Positions 20,576 to 32,700 are shown, counted from the first letter of the stretch. The stretch: DNA of 55,304 bases from Gallibacterium genomosp. 1 (GCF_000771875.1 NZ_JPXX01000017.1:1-55304), one strand, 5' to 3'. The notes: generated from the letters alone by a model not told the origin. Made by a program: numbers and translations.

Positions 20576-21352
20576 ATGGCTAAATTATCACAAGAAGATC
20601 AGCAAGAGATAACGCGACTTTGCGCTAAAGCGGCATTGTTAATGTTGCAGTATGGCGCAGAAAGTATTTTAGTCGATCAGGCTGCGACTAGATTAGGAAT
20701 GGCTTTGGGAATGGATAGCGTTGAATGTGCTTTAACACCGAATGCAATTGTTGTCACTACACGTTATCAGGATCATTGTATTACCACTACTAGAAGAAAT
20801 TATGATAGCGGAATTAATATGGCGGTAGTGACACAGGTTCAGCGCATAATAATTGCGGCTGAACATAAAATTTATGGTATATATCAAGTACATAAAAAGT
20901 TAGAGCAAGTGAAACCGTTGAAATATAATCGCTGGTTTGTCGTGTTAATGGTGGGATTGTCCTGTGCCAGTTTTGCTAGATTGGCTGGAGGTGATGTAAT
21001 GATCTCTTTTATTACTTTTTGGGCTTCTGCAGTGGCAATGTTTGTCAGACAGGAGATTGGTAAACGTCATTATAATCCGTTAATTAACTTCTCGGTAACC
21101 GCTTTTGTGGCTTCCTGTATTTCCGGTCAAGCATTACTTCATCATCTAGGAAACGCTCCTGAAATTGCTTTAGCATCGAGCGTATTATTATTGGTTCCCG
21201 GTTTTCCATTAATTAATTCACTTTCAGATGTATTAAAAGGATATGTCAGTATGGGAATCAGTCGTTGGGCAGTTGCGACAGTACTGACATTCGGAGCTTG
21301 TATTGGTATCGTGTTTGCATTAGCGTTTCTGCATATTAATGCTTGGGGGTAA
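20576..21352 (+). CDS. yjjP: YjjP, large subunit of split ThrE-type exporter
   Basis: 258 residues. A cytoplasmic N-terminal half (YGAESILVDQAATRLG, VECALTPNAIVVTT) is followed by about five membrane helices, the ThrE N-domain architecture. In E. coli YjjP and YjjB together export succinate; the related ThrE exports threonine and serine. The substrate here is not known. The stop codon is one base from the yjjB ATG, so the two are coupled. Confidence 0.9.
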   Translation: MAKLSQEDQQEITRLCAKAALLMLQYGAESILVDQAATRLGMALGMDSVECALTPNAIVVTTRYQDHCITTTRRNYDSGINMAVVTQVQRIIIAAEHKIYGIYQVHKKLEQVKPLKYNRWFVVLMVGLSCASFARLAGGDVMISFITFWASAVAMFVRQEIGKRHYNPLINFSVTAFVASCISGQALLHHLGNAPEIALASSVLLLVPGFPLINSLSDVLKGYVSMGISRWAVATVLTFGACIGIVFALAFLHINAWG

Positions 21353-21353
21353 A

Positions 21354-21821
21354 ATGGATATTTTATTAACATTGCTAGATGATCTTTTTTTTGCTGCGAT
21401 ACCGGCGGTCGGTTTTGCTTTAATTTTTAATGTACCTCCTAAGGCTTTGAAATATTGTGCTACTCTAGGTGCATTGGGGCATTGTTTTAGAACTGTTTTG
21501 GTGAATTATTGTGATGTTCCAGTAGTTTTCAGCACATTTTTTGCGGCAGCATTGATCGGTTTTATTGGAGTTTATCTTTCACAACGTTTTTTGGCTCATC
21601 CGAAAGTGTTTACTGTTGCTGCTATTATTCCGATGATTCCCGGTGTTTATGCTTATAAAGCAATGATTGCGATTGTACAAATTCACCATTACAGCTATAG
21701 CGAAGCGTTATTGGCACAGGCATTGGAATATTTCATTAAAACCGGTTTTATTCTTGCAGCGTTGGTATTTGGTTTGGCACTGCCAGGACAACTCTTCTAC
21801 CGCAGAAAACCTGTGGTTTAA
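21354..21821 (+). CDS. yjjB: YjjB, small subunit of split ThrE-type exporter
   Basis: 155 residues starting at MDILLTLLDD; a start five codons earlier would overlap yjjP. Four to five membrane helices, with the AIIPMIPGVYAYKAM motif typical of the ThrE C-terminal (DUF3815) half. It is paired with yjjP as a two-part inner-membrane exporter. Confidence 0.88.
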   Translation: MDILLTLLDDLFFAAIPAVGFALIFNVPPKALKYCATLGALGHCFRTVLVNYCDVPVVFSTFFAAALIGFIGVYLSQRFLAHPKVFTVAAIIPMIPGVYAYKAMIAIVQIHHYSYSEALLAQALEYFIKTGFILAALVFGLALPGQLFYRRKPVV

Positions 21822-21901
21822 AGATAGAATGCGCTTTTATGGTGTGATTGAGCAAAAATTAAAACAACAAATAATTTTTGTATGAAAACTGGCAATAAAA
21901 T

Positions 21902-21909
21902 GCTAGAAT
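21902..21909 (+). promoter_or_regulatory. Extended -10 promoter of secE-nusG
   Basis: TGCTAGAAT-type extended -10 (TG at 21901-21902, hexamer TAGAAT at 21904-21909), with a weak -35 near 21879. Transcription would start near 21916, about 50 bases before secE. Confidence 0.55.
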
Positions 21910-21964
21910 TGCGAGCTTAAAAAATCTCCCTATAAGTTAGTTATTAGGTTTTAGTGGGTTTAGA

Positions 21965-22381
21965 ATGAGTGTAGAAATCGAGAAAAAGAAAGCATCTGCA
22001 TCCTCGGTAGAGGATGGAGTGAAAAGCAAAGGGCTTAATAGCACATTATGGATTGGCTGTGTGATATTAGTTCTTATTGCAGCGGTCGGTAATATCTATT
22101 TTGGTGATCAATTCTCTTCTGTTGTGCGTGTTCCAGCAATGGTTGTGCTATTGTTGTTGGCATTATTTGTTGCGGCAATCACTAATCAGGGAACTATTGC
22201 AAGAACATTTTTAAAAGAATCTCGCATTGAGTTAAGAAAAATTATTTGGCCTACTCGCCAAGAAGCAACACAAACTACGTTAATCGTAATGGGAGTAACA
22301 GTAGTCGTTTCTTTAATTTTGTGGGGATTAGATTCGATCATTGTTTCTTTGATTAACTTTATCACCAACTTGAGGTTCTAA
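21965..22381 (+). CDS. secE: Preprotein translocase subunit SecE
   Basis: 138 residues with three membrane segments (about 30-46, 55-75, 108-130), as in enteric SecE. The conserved cytoplasmic hinge [15 protein letters not shown] precedes the last helix. SecE clamps SecY in the SecYEG channel. It ends two bases before nusG, forming the usual secE-nusG operon; no tufB or tRNA genes lie upstream, unlike in E. coli. Confidence 0.97.
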   Translation: MSVEIEKKKASASSVEDGVKSKGLNSTLWIGCVILVLIAAVGNIYFGDQFSSVVRVPAMVVLLLLALFVAAITNQGTIARTFLKESRIELRKIIWPTRQEATQTTLIVMGVTVVVSLILWGLDSIIVSLINFITNLRF

Positions 22382-22383
22382 TT

Positions 22384-22935
22384 ATGAGTGAAAATACAAC
22401 ACAAAAACGTTGGTATGTGTTGCAGGCGTTTTCAGGTTTTGAATCACGTGTTGCAACTGTATTGCGTGAATATATTAAGTTGCACAATATGGAAGAGCTG
22501 TTCGGTGAAGTGTTAGTTCCAACTGAAGAAGTTGTTGAAAATGTGGGTGGAAAACGCAGAAAGAGTGAAAGAAAATTTTTCCCGGGCTATGTATTGGTTC
22601 AAATGGTAATGAATGATGATACTTGGCATTTAGTACGTAGTGTCCCTAGAGTAATGGGATTTATTGGAGGAACACCGGATAATCCAGCACCAATTTCCAA
22701 CCGTGAAGCAGAAATGATCCTAAATCGTTTAGAGCAGAGCAGCGATAAACCAAGACCAAAAACAATGTTCCAGCCTGGAGAAGAGGTGCGTGTTAAAGAA
22801 GGACCATTTGCCGACTTTAATGGAACAGTAGAAGAAGTGGACTATGAAAAGAGCCGCTTGAAAGTGTCCGTTTCTATTTTCGGTCGAGCAACACCTGTCG
22901 AATTGGATTTTAGTCAAGTTGAAAAATTGAGCTAA
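22384..22935 (+). CDS. nusG: Transcription elongation factor NusG
   Basis: 183 residues. N-terminal NGN domain ([27 protein letters not shown]) and C-terminal KOW domain ([21 protein letters not shown]). NusG binds RNA polymerase and links it to Rho or to ribosomal S10. It is cotranscribed with secE. Confidence 0.98.
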   Translation: MSENTTQKRWYVLQAFSGFESRVATVLREYIKLHNMEELFGEVLVPTEEVVENVGGKRRKSERKFFPGYVLVQMVMNDDTWHLVRSVPRVMGFIGGTPDNPAPISNREAEMILNRLEQSSDKPRPKTMFQPGEEVRVKEGPFADFNGTVEEVDYEKSRLKVSVSIFGRATPVELDFSQVEKLS

Positions 22936-22952
22936 TTTTTTAACTGATTTAC

Positions 22953-22981
22953 TTGAAAAACGCTATTTCTTTATTTAGAAT
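22953..22981 (+). promoter_or_regulatory. Promoter of rplK-rplA, nested with a hairpin
   Basis: -35 TTGAAA (22953-22958), 17-base spacer, -10 TAGAAT (22976-22981). An inverted repeat CGCTATT / AATAGCG (22961-22985) covers the -10 and spacer; it could also act as a weak terminator for nusG. Confidence 0.65.
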
Positions 22982-23000
22982 AGCGAGCTTTTGAAACAAC

Positions 23001-23034
23001 GGGGAGCTGAAAAGCGTTATCACCCATAACGAGG
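23001..23034 (+). promoter_or_regulatory. Likely L1-binding leader of rplK
   Basis: The leader has GGGGAGCTGA followed by a short hairpin CGTTAT-CACCC-ATAACG just before the GAGG ribosome binding site of rplK. In E. coli, free L1 binds the L11 leader and represses rplKA translation. Position and GGGAGC-type element fit that control; the assignment is inference. Confidence 0.45.
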
Positions 23035-23042
23035 AAATTAAA

Positions 23043-23471
23043 ATGGCAAAGAAAGTTCAAGCCTACGTTAAGTTGCAAGTTGCAGCAGGTATGGCTAACC
23101 CTTCACCACCAGTTGGTCCAGCATTAGGTCAACAAGGTGTGAATATTATGGAATTCTGTAAAGCATTCAACGCACGTACTGAGAGCTTAGAAAAAGGTTT
23201 ACCGATTCCTGTTGTTATTACTGTTTATGCAGACCGTTCTTTTACTTTTATCACTAAAACTCCTCCGGCAGCAGTATTATTGAAAAAAGCAGCTGGTGTT
23301 AAATCTGGTTCAGGTAAACCGAACAAAGATAAAGTGGGTAAAGTAACTCGTCAACAAGTCCGTGAAATTGCAGAACTTAAAGCGGCTGATATGACTGGTG
23401 CAACAATTGAAACTAAGATGAAATCTATTGAAGGTACTGCACGTTCAATGGGTTTGGTAGTGGAGGACTAA
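23043..23471 (+). CDS. rplK: 50S ribosomal protein L11 (uL11)
   Basis: 142 residues, the standard length. It carries the N-terminal [22 protein letters not shown] motif region that binds thiostrepton and the stalk base, and the C-terminal rRNA-binding domain. It needs PrmA methylation in many bacteria. A strong GAGG site precedes it; rplA follows after 3 bases. Confidence 0.99.
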   Translation: MAKKVQAYVKLQVAAGMANPSPPVGPALGQQGVNIMEFCKAFNARTESLEKGLPIPVVITVYADRSFTFITKTPPAAVLLKKAAGVKSGSGKPNKDKVGKVTRQQVREIAELKAADMTGATIETKMKSIEGTARSMGLVVED

Positions 23472-23474
23472 TCA

Positions 23475-24164
23475 ATGGCTAAACTAACCAAACGTATGAA
23501 AGCGATCAAAGCAGCAGTAGATTCAACTAAAGCGTACGAAATTAACGAAGCGGTTGCTTTATTAAAACAATTGGCAACAGCTAAATTTGTTGAAAGTGTT
23601 GATGTAGCTGTAAATTTAGGTATTGATGCGCGTAAGTCAGATCAAAACGTTCGTGGTGCAACTGTATTGCCACACGGAACAGGTCGTTCTGTGCGTGTTG
23701 CAGTATTTACACAGGGTGCAAATGCTGAAGCAGCTAAAGAAGCTGGCGCTGATTTAGTAGGTATGGAAGATTTAGCAGATCAAGTGAAAAAAGGCGAAAT
23801 GAACTTCGATGTGGTTATTGCTTCTCCGGATGCAATGCGTGTTGTTGGTCAATTAGGTCAGATCCTTGGTCCACGTGGTTTAATGCCAAACCCTAAAGTG
23901 GGTACTGTAACCCCTAATGTTGCAGAAGCTGTTAAGAATGCAAAATCAGGTCAGGTTCGTTACCGTAATGATAAAAACGGTATCATCCACACAACTATCG
24001 GTAAAGTAAACTTTGAAGTTGATCAAATCAAAGAAAACTTGCAAGCGTTGTTGGCTGCATTAAATAAAGCAAAACCAAGCACAGCGAAAGGTGTTTACAT
24101 CAAAAAAGTGAGCCTTTCAACTACTATGGGTGCTGGTGTTGAAATCGATCAAAGCAGTTTATAA
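23475..24164 (+). CDS. rplA: 50S ribosomal protein L1 (uL1)
   Basis: 229 residues, normal length. Signature [18 protein letters not shown] is present. It forms the L1 stalk that moves tRNA out of the E site and is the autogenous repressor of rplKA in enteric bacteria. Confidence 0.99.
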   Translation: MAKLTKRMKAIKAAVDSTKAYEINEAVALLKQLATAKFVESVDVAVNLGIDARKSDQNVRGATVLPHGTGRSVRVAVFTQGANAEAAKEAGADLVGMEDLADQVKKGEMNFDVVIASPDAMRVVGQLGQILGPRGLMPNPKVGTVTPNVAEAVKNAKSGQVRYRNDKNGIIHTTIGKVNFEVDQIKENLQALLAALNKAKPSTAKGVYIKKVSLSTTMGAGVEIDQSSL

Positions 24165-24169
24165 TTTGC

Positions 24170-24198
24170 TTTACTTTGTCGTAGGTTATATCTATAAT
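24170..24198 (+). promoter_or_regulatory. Promoter of rplJ-rplL-rpoBC, nested with an inverted repeat
   Basis: -35 TTTACT (24170-24175), 17-base spacer, perfect -10 TATAAT (24193-24198). An inverted repeat GTCGTAGGTTATA / TATAATCTACGAC (24178-24205, 12 of 13 paired) spans the -10 and may also end rplKA transcripts. Confidence 0.7.
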
Positions 24199-24205
24199 CT
24201 ACGAC

Positions 24206-24422
24206 CTTAACTTTTTAGTAAGATTCTGGTTGGTGCTTGACCTATTCAAGCCTCATCCAAGACCGTAGGGGAAAGAAATTTCTTAATTATCCTACGTAGA
24301 TGGTGTACAGATAAGAATTTTTCTGCTTCTGGCACCGAAATTCGTCCCTTTCTGCTAAGTTGTCAGATAGGGTTTTTTATGTCTAGGAAACTAGATAGAT
24401 GTATTTCAGGAGCTAAAAGCCA
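24206..24422 (+). promoter_or_regulatory. L10 leader (ribosomal protein L10/L7-L12 autoregulation)
   Basis: An untranslated leader of about 215 bases before rplJ without any open frame of note. It holds several complementary segments (for example GTAGGGGAAAG..., TCCTACGTAGATGG) and ends with AGGAGC before the ATG. In gammaproteobacteria the L10-L7/L12 complex binds a folded leader here to repress translation; the location and length match that class. I could not fold it. Confidence 0.6.
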
Positions 24423-24920
24423 ATGGCATTAAATCTTCAAGATAAACAAGCAGTTGTTGCTGAAGTAAGCGAAGTTGCCAAGGGTGCGTTATCTGCTGTT
24501 GTTGCCGATTCTCGCGGTGTAACAGTAGACAAAATGACTGAATTACGTAAATCAGCTCGTGAAGCTGGCGTGTATATGCGTGTTGTACGTAATACTTTAT
24601 TACGTCGTGCCGTAGAAGGTAGCGCATTTGAATGCATGAAAGATACGTTTAAAGGTCCGACTCTTATCGCATTCTCTAACGAACATCCAGGTGCTGCAGC
24701 ACGTTTGTTCAAAGAATTTGCTAAAGCAAACGATAAGTTCGAAATTAAAGGCGCAGCCTTTGAAGGTGAGTTCATCGAAGCAAAAGCTATCGATCGTCTA
24801 GCAACTCTACCAACATACGAAGAAGCAATTGCACGTTTGATGGGTACAATGAAAGAAGCTGCGGCTGGAAAACTTGTACGTACTATTGCGGCGATTCGCG
24901 ATCAAAAAGAAGCTGCTTAA
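24423..24920 (+). CDS. rplJ: 50S ribosomal protein L10 (uL10)
   Basis: 165 residues, the same length as in E. coli. N-terminal rRNA-binding domain ([20 protein letters not shown]) and C-terminal helix that carries L7/L12 dimers. It is the base of the ribosomal stalk and the autoregulator of this operon. Confidence 0.99.
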   Translation: MALNLQDKQAVVAEVSEVAKGALSAVVADSRGVTVDKMTELRKSAREAGVYMRVVRNTLLRRAVEGSAFECMKDTFKGPTLIAFSNEHPGAAARLFKEFAKANDKFEIKGAAFEGEFIEAKAIDRLATLPTYEEAIARLMGTMKEAAAGKLVRTIAAIRDQKEAA

Positions 24921-24972
24921 TATTAGCAGTTTATTGGTTTAAAACTTTTACTTATTTTAGGAAACGATTGTT

Positions 24973-25344
24973 ATGTCATTAACTAACGAACAAATCATTG
25001 AAGCAATTGCTGAAAAATCAGTAATGGAAATTGTAGAACTTATTTCTGCAATGGAAGAAAAATTCGGTGTTTCTGCAGCGGCAGCAGCAGTAGCAGTAGC
25101 AGCAGGCGGTGATGCAGCGGCAGCAGAAGAAAAAACTGAATTTGATATTGTATTAGCAGAAGCTGGCGCAAATAAAGTTGCAGTAATCAAAGCAGTTCGT
25201 AGCGCAACTGGCTTAGGATTAAAAGAAGCTAAAGATTTAGTTGAATCTGCACCAGCAACCTTGAAAGAAGGCATTGCTAAAGCAGAAGCAGAAGCACTTA
25301 AGAAAGAATTAGAAGATGCTGGTGCAAAAGTTGAAATTAAATAA
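24973..25344 (+). CDS. rplL: 50S ribosomal protein L7/L12 (bL12)
   Basis: 123 residues. N-terminal dimerisation helices, an Ala-rich hinge (about 35-50) and the C-terminal factor-binding domain with [17 protein letters not shown]. It recruits EF-Tu and EF-G. An attenuator-like hairpin follows before rpoB. Confidence 0.99.
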   Translation: MSLTNEQIIEAIAEKSVMEIVELISAMEEKFGVSAAAAAVAVAAGGDAAAAEEKTEFDIVLAEAGANKVAVIKAVRSATGLGLKEAKDLVESAPATLKEGIAKAEAEALKKELEDAGAKVEIK

Positions 25345-25367
25345 TTGATATTATTTGATTTTTAGCA

Positions 25368-25400
25368 AAAATGGCTGGTGATTTTATCATCAGCCATTTT
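25368..25400 (+). terminator. Attenuator hairpin between rplL and rpoB
   Basis: 15-bp stem AAAATGGCTGGTGAT / ATCATCAGCCATTTT with a 3-base loop and one G-T pair; only a short T stretch follows. This is where E. coli has a partial terminator that lowers rpoBC relative to rplL; the same role is inferred. Confidence 0.75.
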
Positions 25401-25592
25401 GTGCCTTTCAGAAACTATGAGAAATTACCGTTTAACTCTCGTAGTTTTAGTAAAAATGAAGTCAGTTATGACGGAATTTAAGTTATTGTTTTTATATAAA
25501 ACAATCCTAACGGTATCAATTTTACACTGCCACCTTGTATAATACAGCGAGAGTGTGTGGATTGTGGGTCTGAACAGCAAGCAGAGGAACCT

Positions 25593-28500
25593 ATGGTTTA
25601 CTCCTATACCGAGAAAAAACGTATTCGTAAAGACTTCGGCAAACGTCCGCAAGTTCTAAATATCCCTTATTTATTAACTATCCAAATAGATTCTTTCGAG
25701 AAGTTTATCCAGAAAGATCCTGAAGGTCAGCAAGGTTTAGAGGCTGCATTCCGTTCAGTATTTCCAATTGTAAGCAATAATGGCAATACTGAGTTGCAAT
25801 ATGTAGATTATAAGTTAGGTGAGCCTGTATTTGATGTTAGAGAATGCCAAATTCGAGGCACAACTTATGCAGCGCCATTACGTGTGAAACTACGCCTTGT
25901 CAGCTATGATAAAGATGCCGCACCCGGTACAGTAAAAGATATAAAAGAACAAGATGTGTATATGGGTGAAATTCCATTGATGACCGATAATGGTACATTT
26001 GTGATCAATGGAACAGAGCGTGTTATTGTTTCTCAGTTACACCGTAGTCCGGGAGTATTCTTTGATAGCGACAAAGGTAAAACACATTCTTCAGGAAAAA
26101 TTTTATATAACGCACGAATTATTCCTTATCGTGGTTCGTGGTTAGATTTTGAATTTGATCCAAAAGATAATCTGTTTGCGCGTATTGACCGTCGCCGTAA
26201 ATTACCGGCAACAATTATCTTGCGTGCATTAGGTTATACAACCGAAGAAATTTTAAATTTATTCTTCGAAAAAATTGTATTTGAAATCAAAGATAATCAA
26301 TTATTAATGACCTTAGTTCCGGATAGATTGCGTGGTGAAACTGCAACATTTGACATCGAAGCTAATGGTAAAATTTATGTTGAACGTGGTCGTCGTATTA
26401 CAGCACGCCATATTCGTCAATTAGAAAAAGATGGTGTTACTCAGGTCGTTGTACCAGCAGAATACATTGTTGGTAAAGTTGCTGCCAAAGATTATGTGGA
26501 TTTAACAACAGGCGATATTATCTGTCCAGCAAATACAGAATTAAGTTTAGAATTATTGGCGAATTTAAGCCAAGCTGGTTATAACACAATTGAAACACTA
26601 TTCACAAATGATCTTGATTACGGTCCATATATTTCAGAAACATTAAGAGTGGATCCATCTTATGATCGTCTTAGTGCTTTAGTTGAAATTTATCGTATGA
26701 TGCGTCCGGGCGAGCCACCAACAAAAGAAGCAGCAGAAGGATTATTTGATAATCTATTCTTCTCACCAGATCGCTACGATCTTTCTGCTGTCGGACGTAT
26801 GAAATTTAATCGTTCTTTAGATATTCCTGAAGGTGAAGGTACAGGTATTCTAAGTAAAGAAGATATTATCCTAGTAATGAAGAAATTAATCGACATTCGT
26901 AATGGTCGAGGTGAAGTGGATGATATTGATCATTTAGGAAATCGTCGTATTCGCTCAGTGGGAGAAATGGCGGAAAACCAATTCCGTATTGGCTTAGTTC
27001 GTGTTGAACGTGCGGTTAAAGAGCGCCTTTCATTGGGTGATCTTGATTCTGTGACACCACAGGATCTAATCAATGCAAAACCAATTTCAGCTGCAGTTAA
27101 AGAATTTTTCGGTTCATCACAACTTTCTCAGTTTATGGATCAAAATAACCCACTTTCAGAAGTAACGCATAAGCGTCGTATTTCTGCATTAGGGCCGGGT
27201 GGTTTAACCCGTGAGCGTGCAGGCTTTGAAGTGCGTGATGTTCACGCAACTCATTATGGTCGTGTATGTCCAATTGAAACTCCTGAAGGGCCGAATATCG
27301 GGTTGATTAACTCATTATCTGTTTATGCGCGAACCAATGATTACGGTTTCTTAGAAACTCCGTATCGTAAAGTGGTTAATGGTCAGGTAACTGAAGAAAT
27401 TGAATATTTGTCTGCAATTGAAGAAGGTAATTATGTTATTGCGCAGGCAAACTCTAATTTAGATGAAAATTTCCGCTTTACTGATACTTTCGTTACTGCA
27501 CGTGGTGAGCATGGTGAATCAGGTTTATATCGTCCGGAAGAAATCCAGTATATGGATATTTCAACTCAACAGATCGTATCCGTTGCGGCTGCGTTAATTC
27601 CATTCTTAGAACACGATGATGCGAACCGTGCTTTGATGGGAGCGAACATGCAACGTCAAGCAGTGCCTACGTTAAGATCGGATAAACCGTTAGTTGGTAC
27701 TGGTATTGAAAAAGCGGTTGCTGTGGATTCAGGGGTAACAGTGGTTGCTAAACGTGGTGGTTATATTCAATACATTGATGCTTCTCGTATCGTGGTTAAA
27801 GTGAATGAAGATGAAACCATTCCGGGTGAAGCAGGTATTGATATTTATAATTTAACTAAATATACCCGTTCAAACCAAAATACCTGTATTAACCAAGTGC
27901 CTTGTGTCTCTTTAGGTGAACCTATTGGACGCGGCGAGGTGTTAGCAGATGGTCCGTCAACTGACTTAGGTGAATTGGCATTAGGGCAGAATATGCGTGT
28001 AGCGTTTATGCCTTGGAACGGTTATAACTTTGAAGATTCAATGTTAGTTTCTGAGCGTGTGGTTCAGGAAGATCGTTTTACTACTATTCATATTCAGGAA
28101 CTCTCTTGTATTGCTCGTGATACTAAATTAGGTGCGGAAGAAATCACTGCGGATATTCCGAATGTCGGGGAGGCTGCATTAAGTAAGCTAGATGAATCCG
28201 GGATCGTTTATATCGGTGCGGAAGTAAAAGGCGGAGATATTCTAGTGGGTAAAGTTACACCAAAAGGTGAAACACAACTTACTCCTGAAGAAAAATTGTT
28301 ACGTGCTATCTTCGGTGAAAAAGCATCTGATGTAAAAGATTCTTCATTACGTGTACCTAACAGTACAACAGGTACTGTTATTGATGTTCAAGTGTTTACA
28401 CGCGATGGCGTAGAAAAAGATAAACGTGCGTTAGAAATTGAAGAGATGCAGTTAAAACAAGCGAAGAAAGATTTAACTGCGGAATTGGATATTCTTGAAG

Positions 28501-29630
28501 CTGGTTTATTTACCCGTGTCCGTAATTTGTTGTTAGCGAACGGATTTAGTGCGGATAAGCTTGAACAGATGAATCGTATGAAATGGCTTGAGCAATCTCT
28601 TGCGGATGAAGAGAAACAAGCGCAGTTGGAACAGCTTTCCGAACAGTTGGATGAGTTACGCAAAGAATTTGATCATAAATTAGAGGTTAAACGTAATAAG
28701 ATTATTCAAGGTGATGATCTTGCACCGGGTGTGTTGAAAGTCGTTAAAGTATATCTTGCGGTGAAACGTCAAATTCAGCCGGGAGATAAAATGGCAGGTC
28801 GCCACGGTAATAAAGGGGTTATTTCTAAGATTAATCCAATCGAAGATATGCCATATGATGAGAATGGACAACCAGTGGATATCGTGTTAAACCCATTAGG
28901 GGTACCATCTCGTATGAATATCGGTCAGATCTTGGAAACTCACTTAGGATTTGCAGCGAAAGGTATTGGTGATCAAATTAACCGTATGATCAAAGAAAAA
29001 CAGGAAGTTGCCAAATTACGTGAATATATTCAAAAAGCGTATGACCTAGGTGATGCTTGCCAAAAAGTTGATCTCAGTACCTTTACTGATGAAGAAGTGA
29101 TGCGTTTGGCACAAAACTTGCGTAAAGGCTTACCTCTTGCAACACCGGTGTTTGATGGTGCAGAAGAGAAAGAAATTAAAGGCTTGTTGGAATTAGCTGG
29201 ATTACCGACCTCTGGACAAATTACGCTTTATGATGGTCGTACTGGTGAGAAATTTGAACGTCCAGTAACAGTAGGTTATATGTATATGCTCAAATTGAAT
29301 CACTTAGTTGACGATAAGATGCACGCTCGTTCAACCGGTTCTTATAGTCTTGTTACGCAACAACCTCTTGGAGGTAAGGCACAATTCGGTGGTCAACGTT
29401 TCGGGGAAATGGAAGTTTGGGCATTAGAAGCATATGGTGCTGCATACACCTTACAAGAGATGTTAACAGTTAAATCGGATGACGTGAACGGTCGTACCAA
29501 GATGTATAAAAATATTGTTGATGGTACTCACCAAATGGATCCGAGTATGCCTGAATCATTTAACGTATTGCTTAAAGAAATTCGTTCTTTGGCAATTAAT
29601 ATTGATTTGGACGACGAACAAACTGAATAA
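25593..29630 (+). CDS. rpoB: RNA polymerase beta subunit
   Basis: 1345 residues from [16 protein letters not shown] lies 4 bases upstream, and I reject a start 12 codons earlier. It holds the beta lobes, fork loop and flap domains, and the C-terminal clamp segment. The rifampicin region [15 protein letters not shown] (about 509-523) and following [13 protein letters not shown] carry wild-type residues, so no classical resistance change is seen. It is cotranscribed with rpoC. Confidence 0.99.
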   Translation: MVYSYTEKKRIRKDFGKRPQVLNIPYLLTIQIDSFEKFIQKDPEGQQGLEAAFRSVFPIVSNNGNTELQYVDYKLGEPVFDVRECQIRGTTYAAPLRVKLRLVSYDKDAAPGTVKDIKEQDVYMGEIPLMTDNGTFVINGTERVIVSQLHRSPGVFFDSDKGKTHSSGKILYNARIIPYRGSWLDFEFDPKDNLFARIDRRRKLPATIILRALGYTTEEILNLFFEKIVFEIKDNQLLMTLVPDRLRGETATFDIEANGKIYVERGRRITARHIRQLEKDGVTQVVVPAEYIVGKVAAKDYVDLTTGDIICPANTELSLELLANLSQAGYNTIETLFTNDLDYGPYISETLRVDPSYDRLSALVEIYRMMRPGEPPTKEAAEGLFDNLFFSPDRYDLSAVGRMKFNRSLDIPEGEGTGILSKEDIILVMKKLIDIRNGRGEVDDIDHLGNRRIRSVGEMAENQFRIGLVRVERAVKERLSLGDLDSVTPQDLINAKPISAAVKEFFGSSQLSQFMDQNNPLSEVTHKRRISALGPGGLTRERAGFEVRDVHATHYGRVCPIETPEGPNIGLINSLSVYARTNDYGFLETPYRKVVNGQVTEEIEYLSAIEEGNYVIAQANSNLDENFRFTDTFVTARGEHGESGLYRPEEIQYMDISTQQIVSVAAALIPFLEHDDANRALMGANMQRQAVPTLRSDKPLVGTGIEKAVAVDSGVTVVAKRGGYIQYIDASRIVVKVNEDETIPGEAGIDIYNLTKYTRSNQNTCINQVPCVSLGEPIGRGEVLADGPSTDLGELALGQNMRVAFMPWNGYNFEDSMLVSERVVQEDRFTTIHIQELSCIARDTKLGAEEITADIPNVGEAALSKLDESGIVYIGAEVKGGDILVGKVTPKGETQLTPEEKLLRAIFGEKASDVKDSSLRVPNSTTGTVIDVQVFTRDGVEKDKRALEIEEMQLKQAKKDLTAELDILEAGLFTRVRNLLLANGFSADKLEQMNRMKWLEQSLADEEKQAQLEQLSEQLDELRKEFDHKLEVKRNKIIQGDDLAPGVLKVVKVYLAVKRQIQPGDKMAGRHGNKGVISKINPIEDMPYDENGQPVDIVLNPLGVPSRMNIGQILETHLGFAAKGIGDQINRMIKEKQEVAKLREYIQKAYDLGDACQKVDLSTFTDEEVMRLAQNLRKGLPLATPVFDGAEEKEIKGLLELAGLPTSGQITLYDGRTGEKFERPVTVGYMYMLKLNHLVDDKMHARSTGSYSLVTQQPLGGKAQFGGQRFGEMEVWALEAYGAAYTLQEMLTVKSDDVNGRTKMYKNIVDGTHQMDPSMPESFNVLLKEIRSLAINIDLDDEQTE

Positions 29631-29648
29631 TCAAGTTCAAAATTAGCC

Positions 29649-29672
29649 CAAGTGCGGTATAAGCCGCACTTG
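29649..29672. repeat. Inverted uptake-signal pair in the rpoB-rpoC spacer
   Basis: CAAGTGCGG / CCGCACTTG stem with a 6-base loop. The plus arm is a full Hin-type USS core AAGTGCGGT (29650-29658); the minus arm matches 8 of 9 bases. Such pairs often serve as intergenic hairpins in Haemophilus. Here, inside an operon, strong termination is unlikely, and no T run follows. Confidence 0.8.
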
Positions 29673-29703
29673 AATTAAGTTTAACTCCGATGGGAGCAAA
29701 TCT

Positions 29704-32700
29704 GTGAAAGACTTAGTTAAGTTTTTAAAAACACAATCTAAATCAAGAGAAGATTTTGATGTGATCAAAATCGGTTTGGCTTCGCCTGATATGATTCGTT
29801 CGTGGTCATATGGAGAAGTAAAAAAACCGGAAACAATCAATTACCGTACTTTTAAACCGGAACGTGACGGTCTATTCTGTGCGCGTATTTTCGGGCCGGT
29901 CAAAGACTACGAATGTTTATGTGGAAAATATAAACGTTTAAAACATCGTGGTGTGATTTGTGAAAAATGTGGTGTTGAAGTTACTCAAGCTAAAGTTCGT
30001 CGTGAACGTATGGGACATATTGAACTGGCTTCACCTGTCGCACATATTTGGTTCTTGAAATCTTTACCATCCCGTATCGGTTTATTATTGGATATGCCGT
30101 TGCGTGATATTGAACGTGTGCTTTATTTTGAATCATATATTGTTATTGAAGCTGGAATGACCGATTTAGAAAAAGGTCAATTGCTTACTGAAGAACAATT
30201 TTTAGAAGCTGAAGAGCGTTGGGGCGATGAATTTGAAGCGAAGATGGGTGCGGAAGCTATTCAAGCCTTACTTCGTGATATGGATCTTGAACATCAATGT
30301 GAAACATTGCGCGAAGAGTTACAAGAAACCAATTCAGAAACTAAACGTAAAAAAATTACTAAACGCTTGAAATTATTGGAAGCATTTATTCAATCCGGTA
30401 ACAAACCGGAATGGATGGTGTTGACTGTATTGCCGGTATTGCCACCGGATTTACGTCCATTAGTTCCGCTTGACGGTGGTCGTTTTGCGACATCTGATTT
30501 GAACGATTTATATCGTCGCGTGATCAACCGTAACAATCGTTTAAAACGTTTATTAGATCTTATTGCGCCGGATATTATCGTGCGTAATGAAAAACGTATG
30601 TTGCAAGAATCTGTTGATGCATTGTTGGATAACGGTCGTCGTGGTCGTGCAATCACAGGTTCAAATAAACGCCCATTAAAATCATTAGCGGATATGATCA
30701 AAGGTAAACAAGGTCGTTTCCGTCAGAACTTATTGGGTAAACGTGTTGACTATTCCGGTCGTTCTGTAATTACAGTGGGGCCATACTTACATTTACATCA
30801 ATGCGGTTTACCGAAAAAAATGGCATTGGAATTATTCCGTCCATTTATTTATTCAAAATTAGAAAGTCGTGGTTTGGCATCAACCATTAAAGCAGCTAAG
30901 AAAATGGTTGAACGTGAAGATGCGATTGTTTGGGATATTTTGGCGGAAGTTATTCGCGAACATCCAATCCTTCTTAACCGTGCTCCGACTTTGCACCGTT
31001 TAGGTATTCAGGCATTTGAGCCGATTTTGATTGAAGGTAAAGCGATTCAATTACATCCATTAGTATGTGCGGCGTTCAATGCGGACTTCGATGGTGACCA
31101 AATGGCAGTGCACGTACCATTAACGTTAGAAGCGCAGTTGGAAGCGCGTGCGTTAATGATGTCTACCAATAATATTTTATCTCCGGCAAACGGTGATCCG
31201 ATTATCGTTCCATCACAAGACGTGGTGTTGGGGCTTTATTATATGACCCGCGAAAAAGTGAACGGTAAAGGCGAAGGAATGTTGTTGCAAGATCCACGCG
31301 AAGCTGAAAAAGCGTATCGTACTGGGCGTGCTGAACTTCACTCTCGTGTAAAAGTTCGTATAACTGAATATGAAAAGAATGAAAACGGTGAATTTGAAGC
31401 AAAAACCACATTGACAGATACCACAGTCGGTCGAGCTATTTTATGGATGATTGCTCCGAAAGGTATGCCATTTAGCTTATTTAATCAAACATTAGGTAAG
31501 AAACAAATTTCTAAATTGATCAACGAAAGTTATCGCCGTTTGGGAATGAAAGACAGTGTGATCTTTGCAGACCAAATTATGTATACTGGTTTTGCTTATG
31601 CGGCACGCTCAGGTTCATCAGTTGGTATTGACGATATGGTTATTCCGGAGAAGAAATATGAAATTATCTCTTCTGCCGAAGAAGAAGTTGCTGAAATTCA
31701 AGAACAATTTAACTCAGGTTTGGTAACTGCCGGTGAACGTTACAACAAAGTGATTGATATTTGGGCGGCAGCTAACGAACGTGTTGCGAAAGCGATGATG
31801 GAAAACCTTTCAACAGAAGAAGTAGTCAATCGTCAAGGAGAGTTAGAAAAACAAGCATCATTTAACAGTATCTTTATGATGGCTGATTCGGGTGCTCGTG
31901 GTTCTGCGGCTCAGATTCGTCAGCTTGCCGGTATGCGTGGTTTGATGGCTCGTCCGGACGGCTCGATCATTGAAACACCGATTACGGCAAACTTCCGTGA
32001 AGGTTTGAACGTATTGCAGTACTTTATTTCAACACACGGTGCGCGTAAAGGTTTGGCAGATACTGCATTAAAAACAGCAAACTCAGGTTATTTGACTCGT
32101 CGTTTGGTTGATGTGGCACAAGATTTAGTCGTTGTTGAAGATGATTGTGGTACTCACGAAGGTATCGTGATGACCCCATTAATTGAAGGTGGTGATGAAA
32201 AAGTCAGTTTGAAAGAGTTAGTATTGGGACGTGTAACAGCAGAAGATGTGTTGCAACCGGGTACAGAAGAAGTATTAATCCCTCGTAATACACTATTAGA
32301 TGAAAAATGGTGTGAAGTGATTGATAAATACTCTGTGGATAGTATTAAAGTGCGTTCTGTTGTAACTTGTGATACTGATTTTGGTGTTTGTGCGAAATGT
32401 TATGGACGCGATCTTGCGCGTGGTCACTTAATTAACCAAGGTGAAGCAATCGGTGTTATTGCGGCACAATCTATCGGTGAGCCAGGTACACAGTTGACAA
32501 TGCGTACTTTCCATATTGGTGGTGCGGCATCTGCGGCAGCTAAAGAATCAAGTATCCAAGTTAAAAATACCGGTACTATCCGTTTAACCAATGCGAAATT
32601 CGTGACTAATCACGAAGGTAAATTGGTGATTACTTCACGTAATACCGAATTAACCGTGGTTGATACTTTCGGACGTACTAAAGAGCATTATAAATTGCCA

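Noticed and set aside
30390-30701. Minus-strand frame inside rpoC
   Set aside because: It lies within the conserved beta-prime coding sequence and has no homology I recognise.
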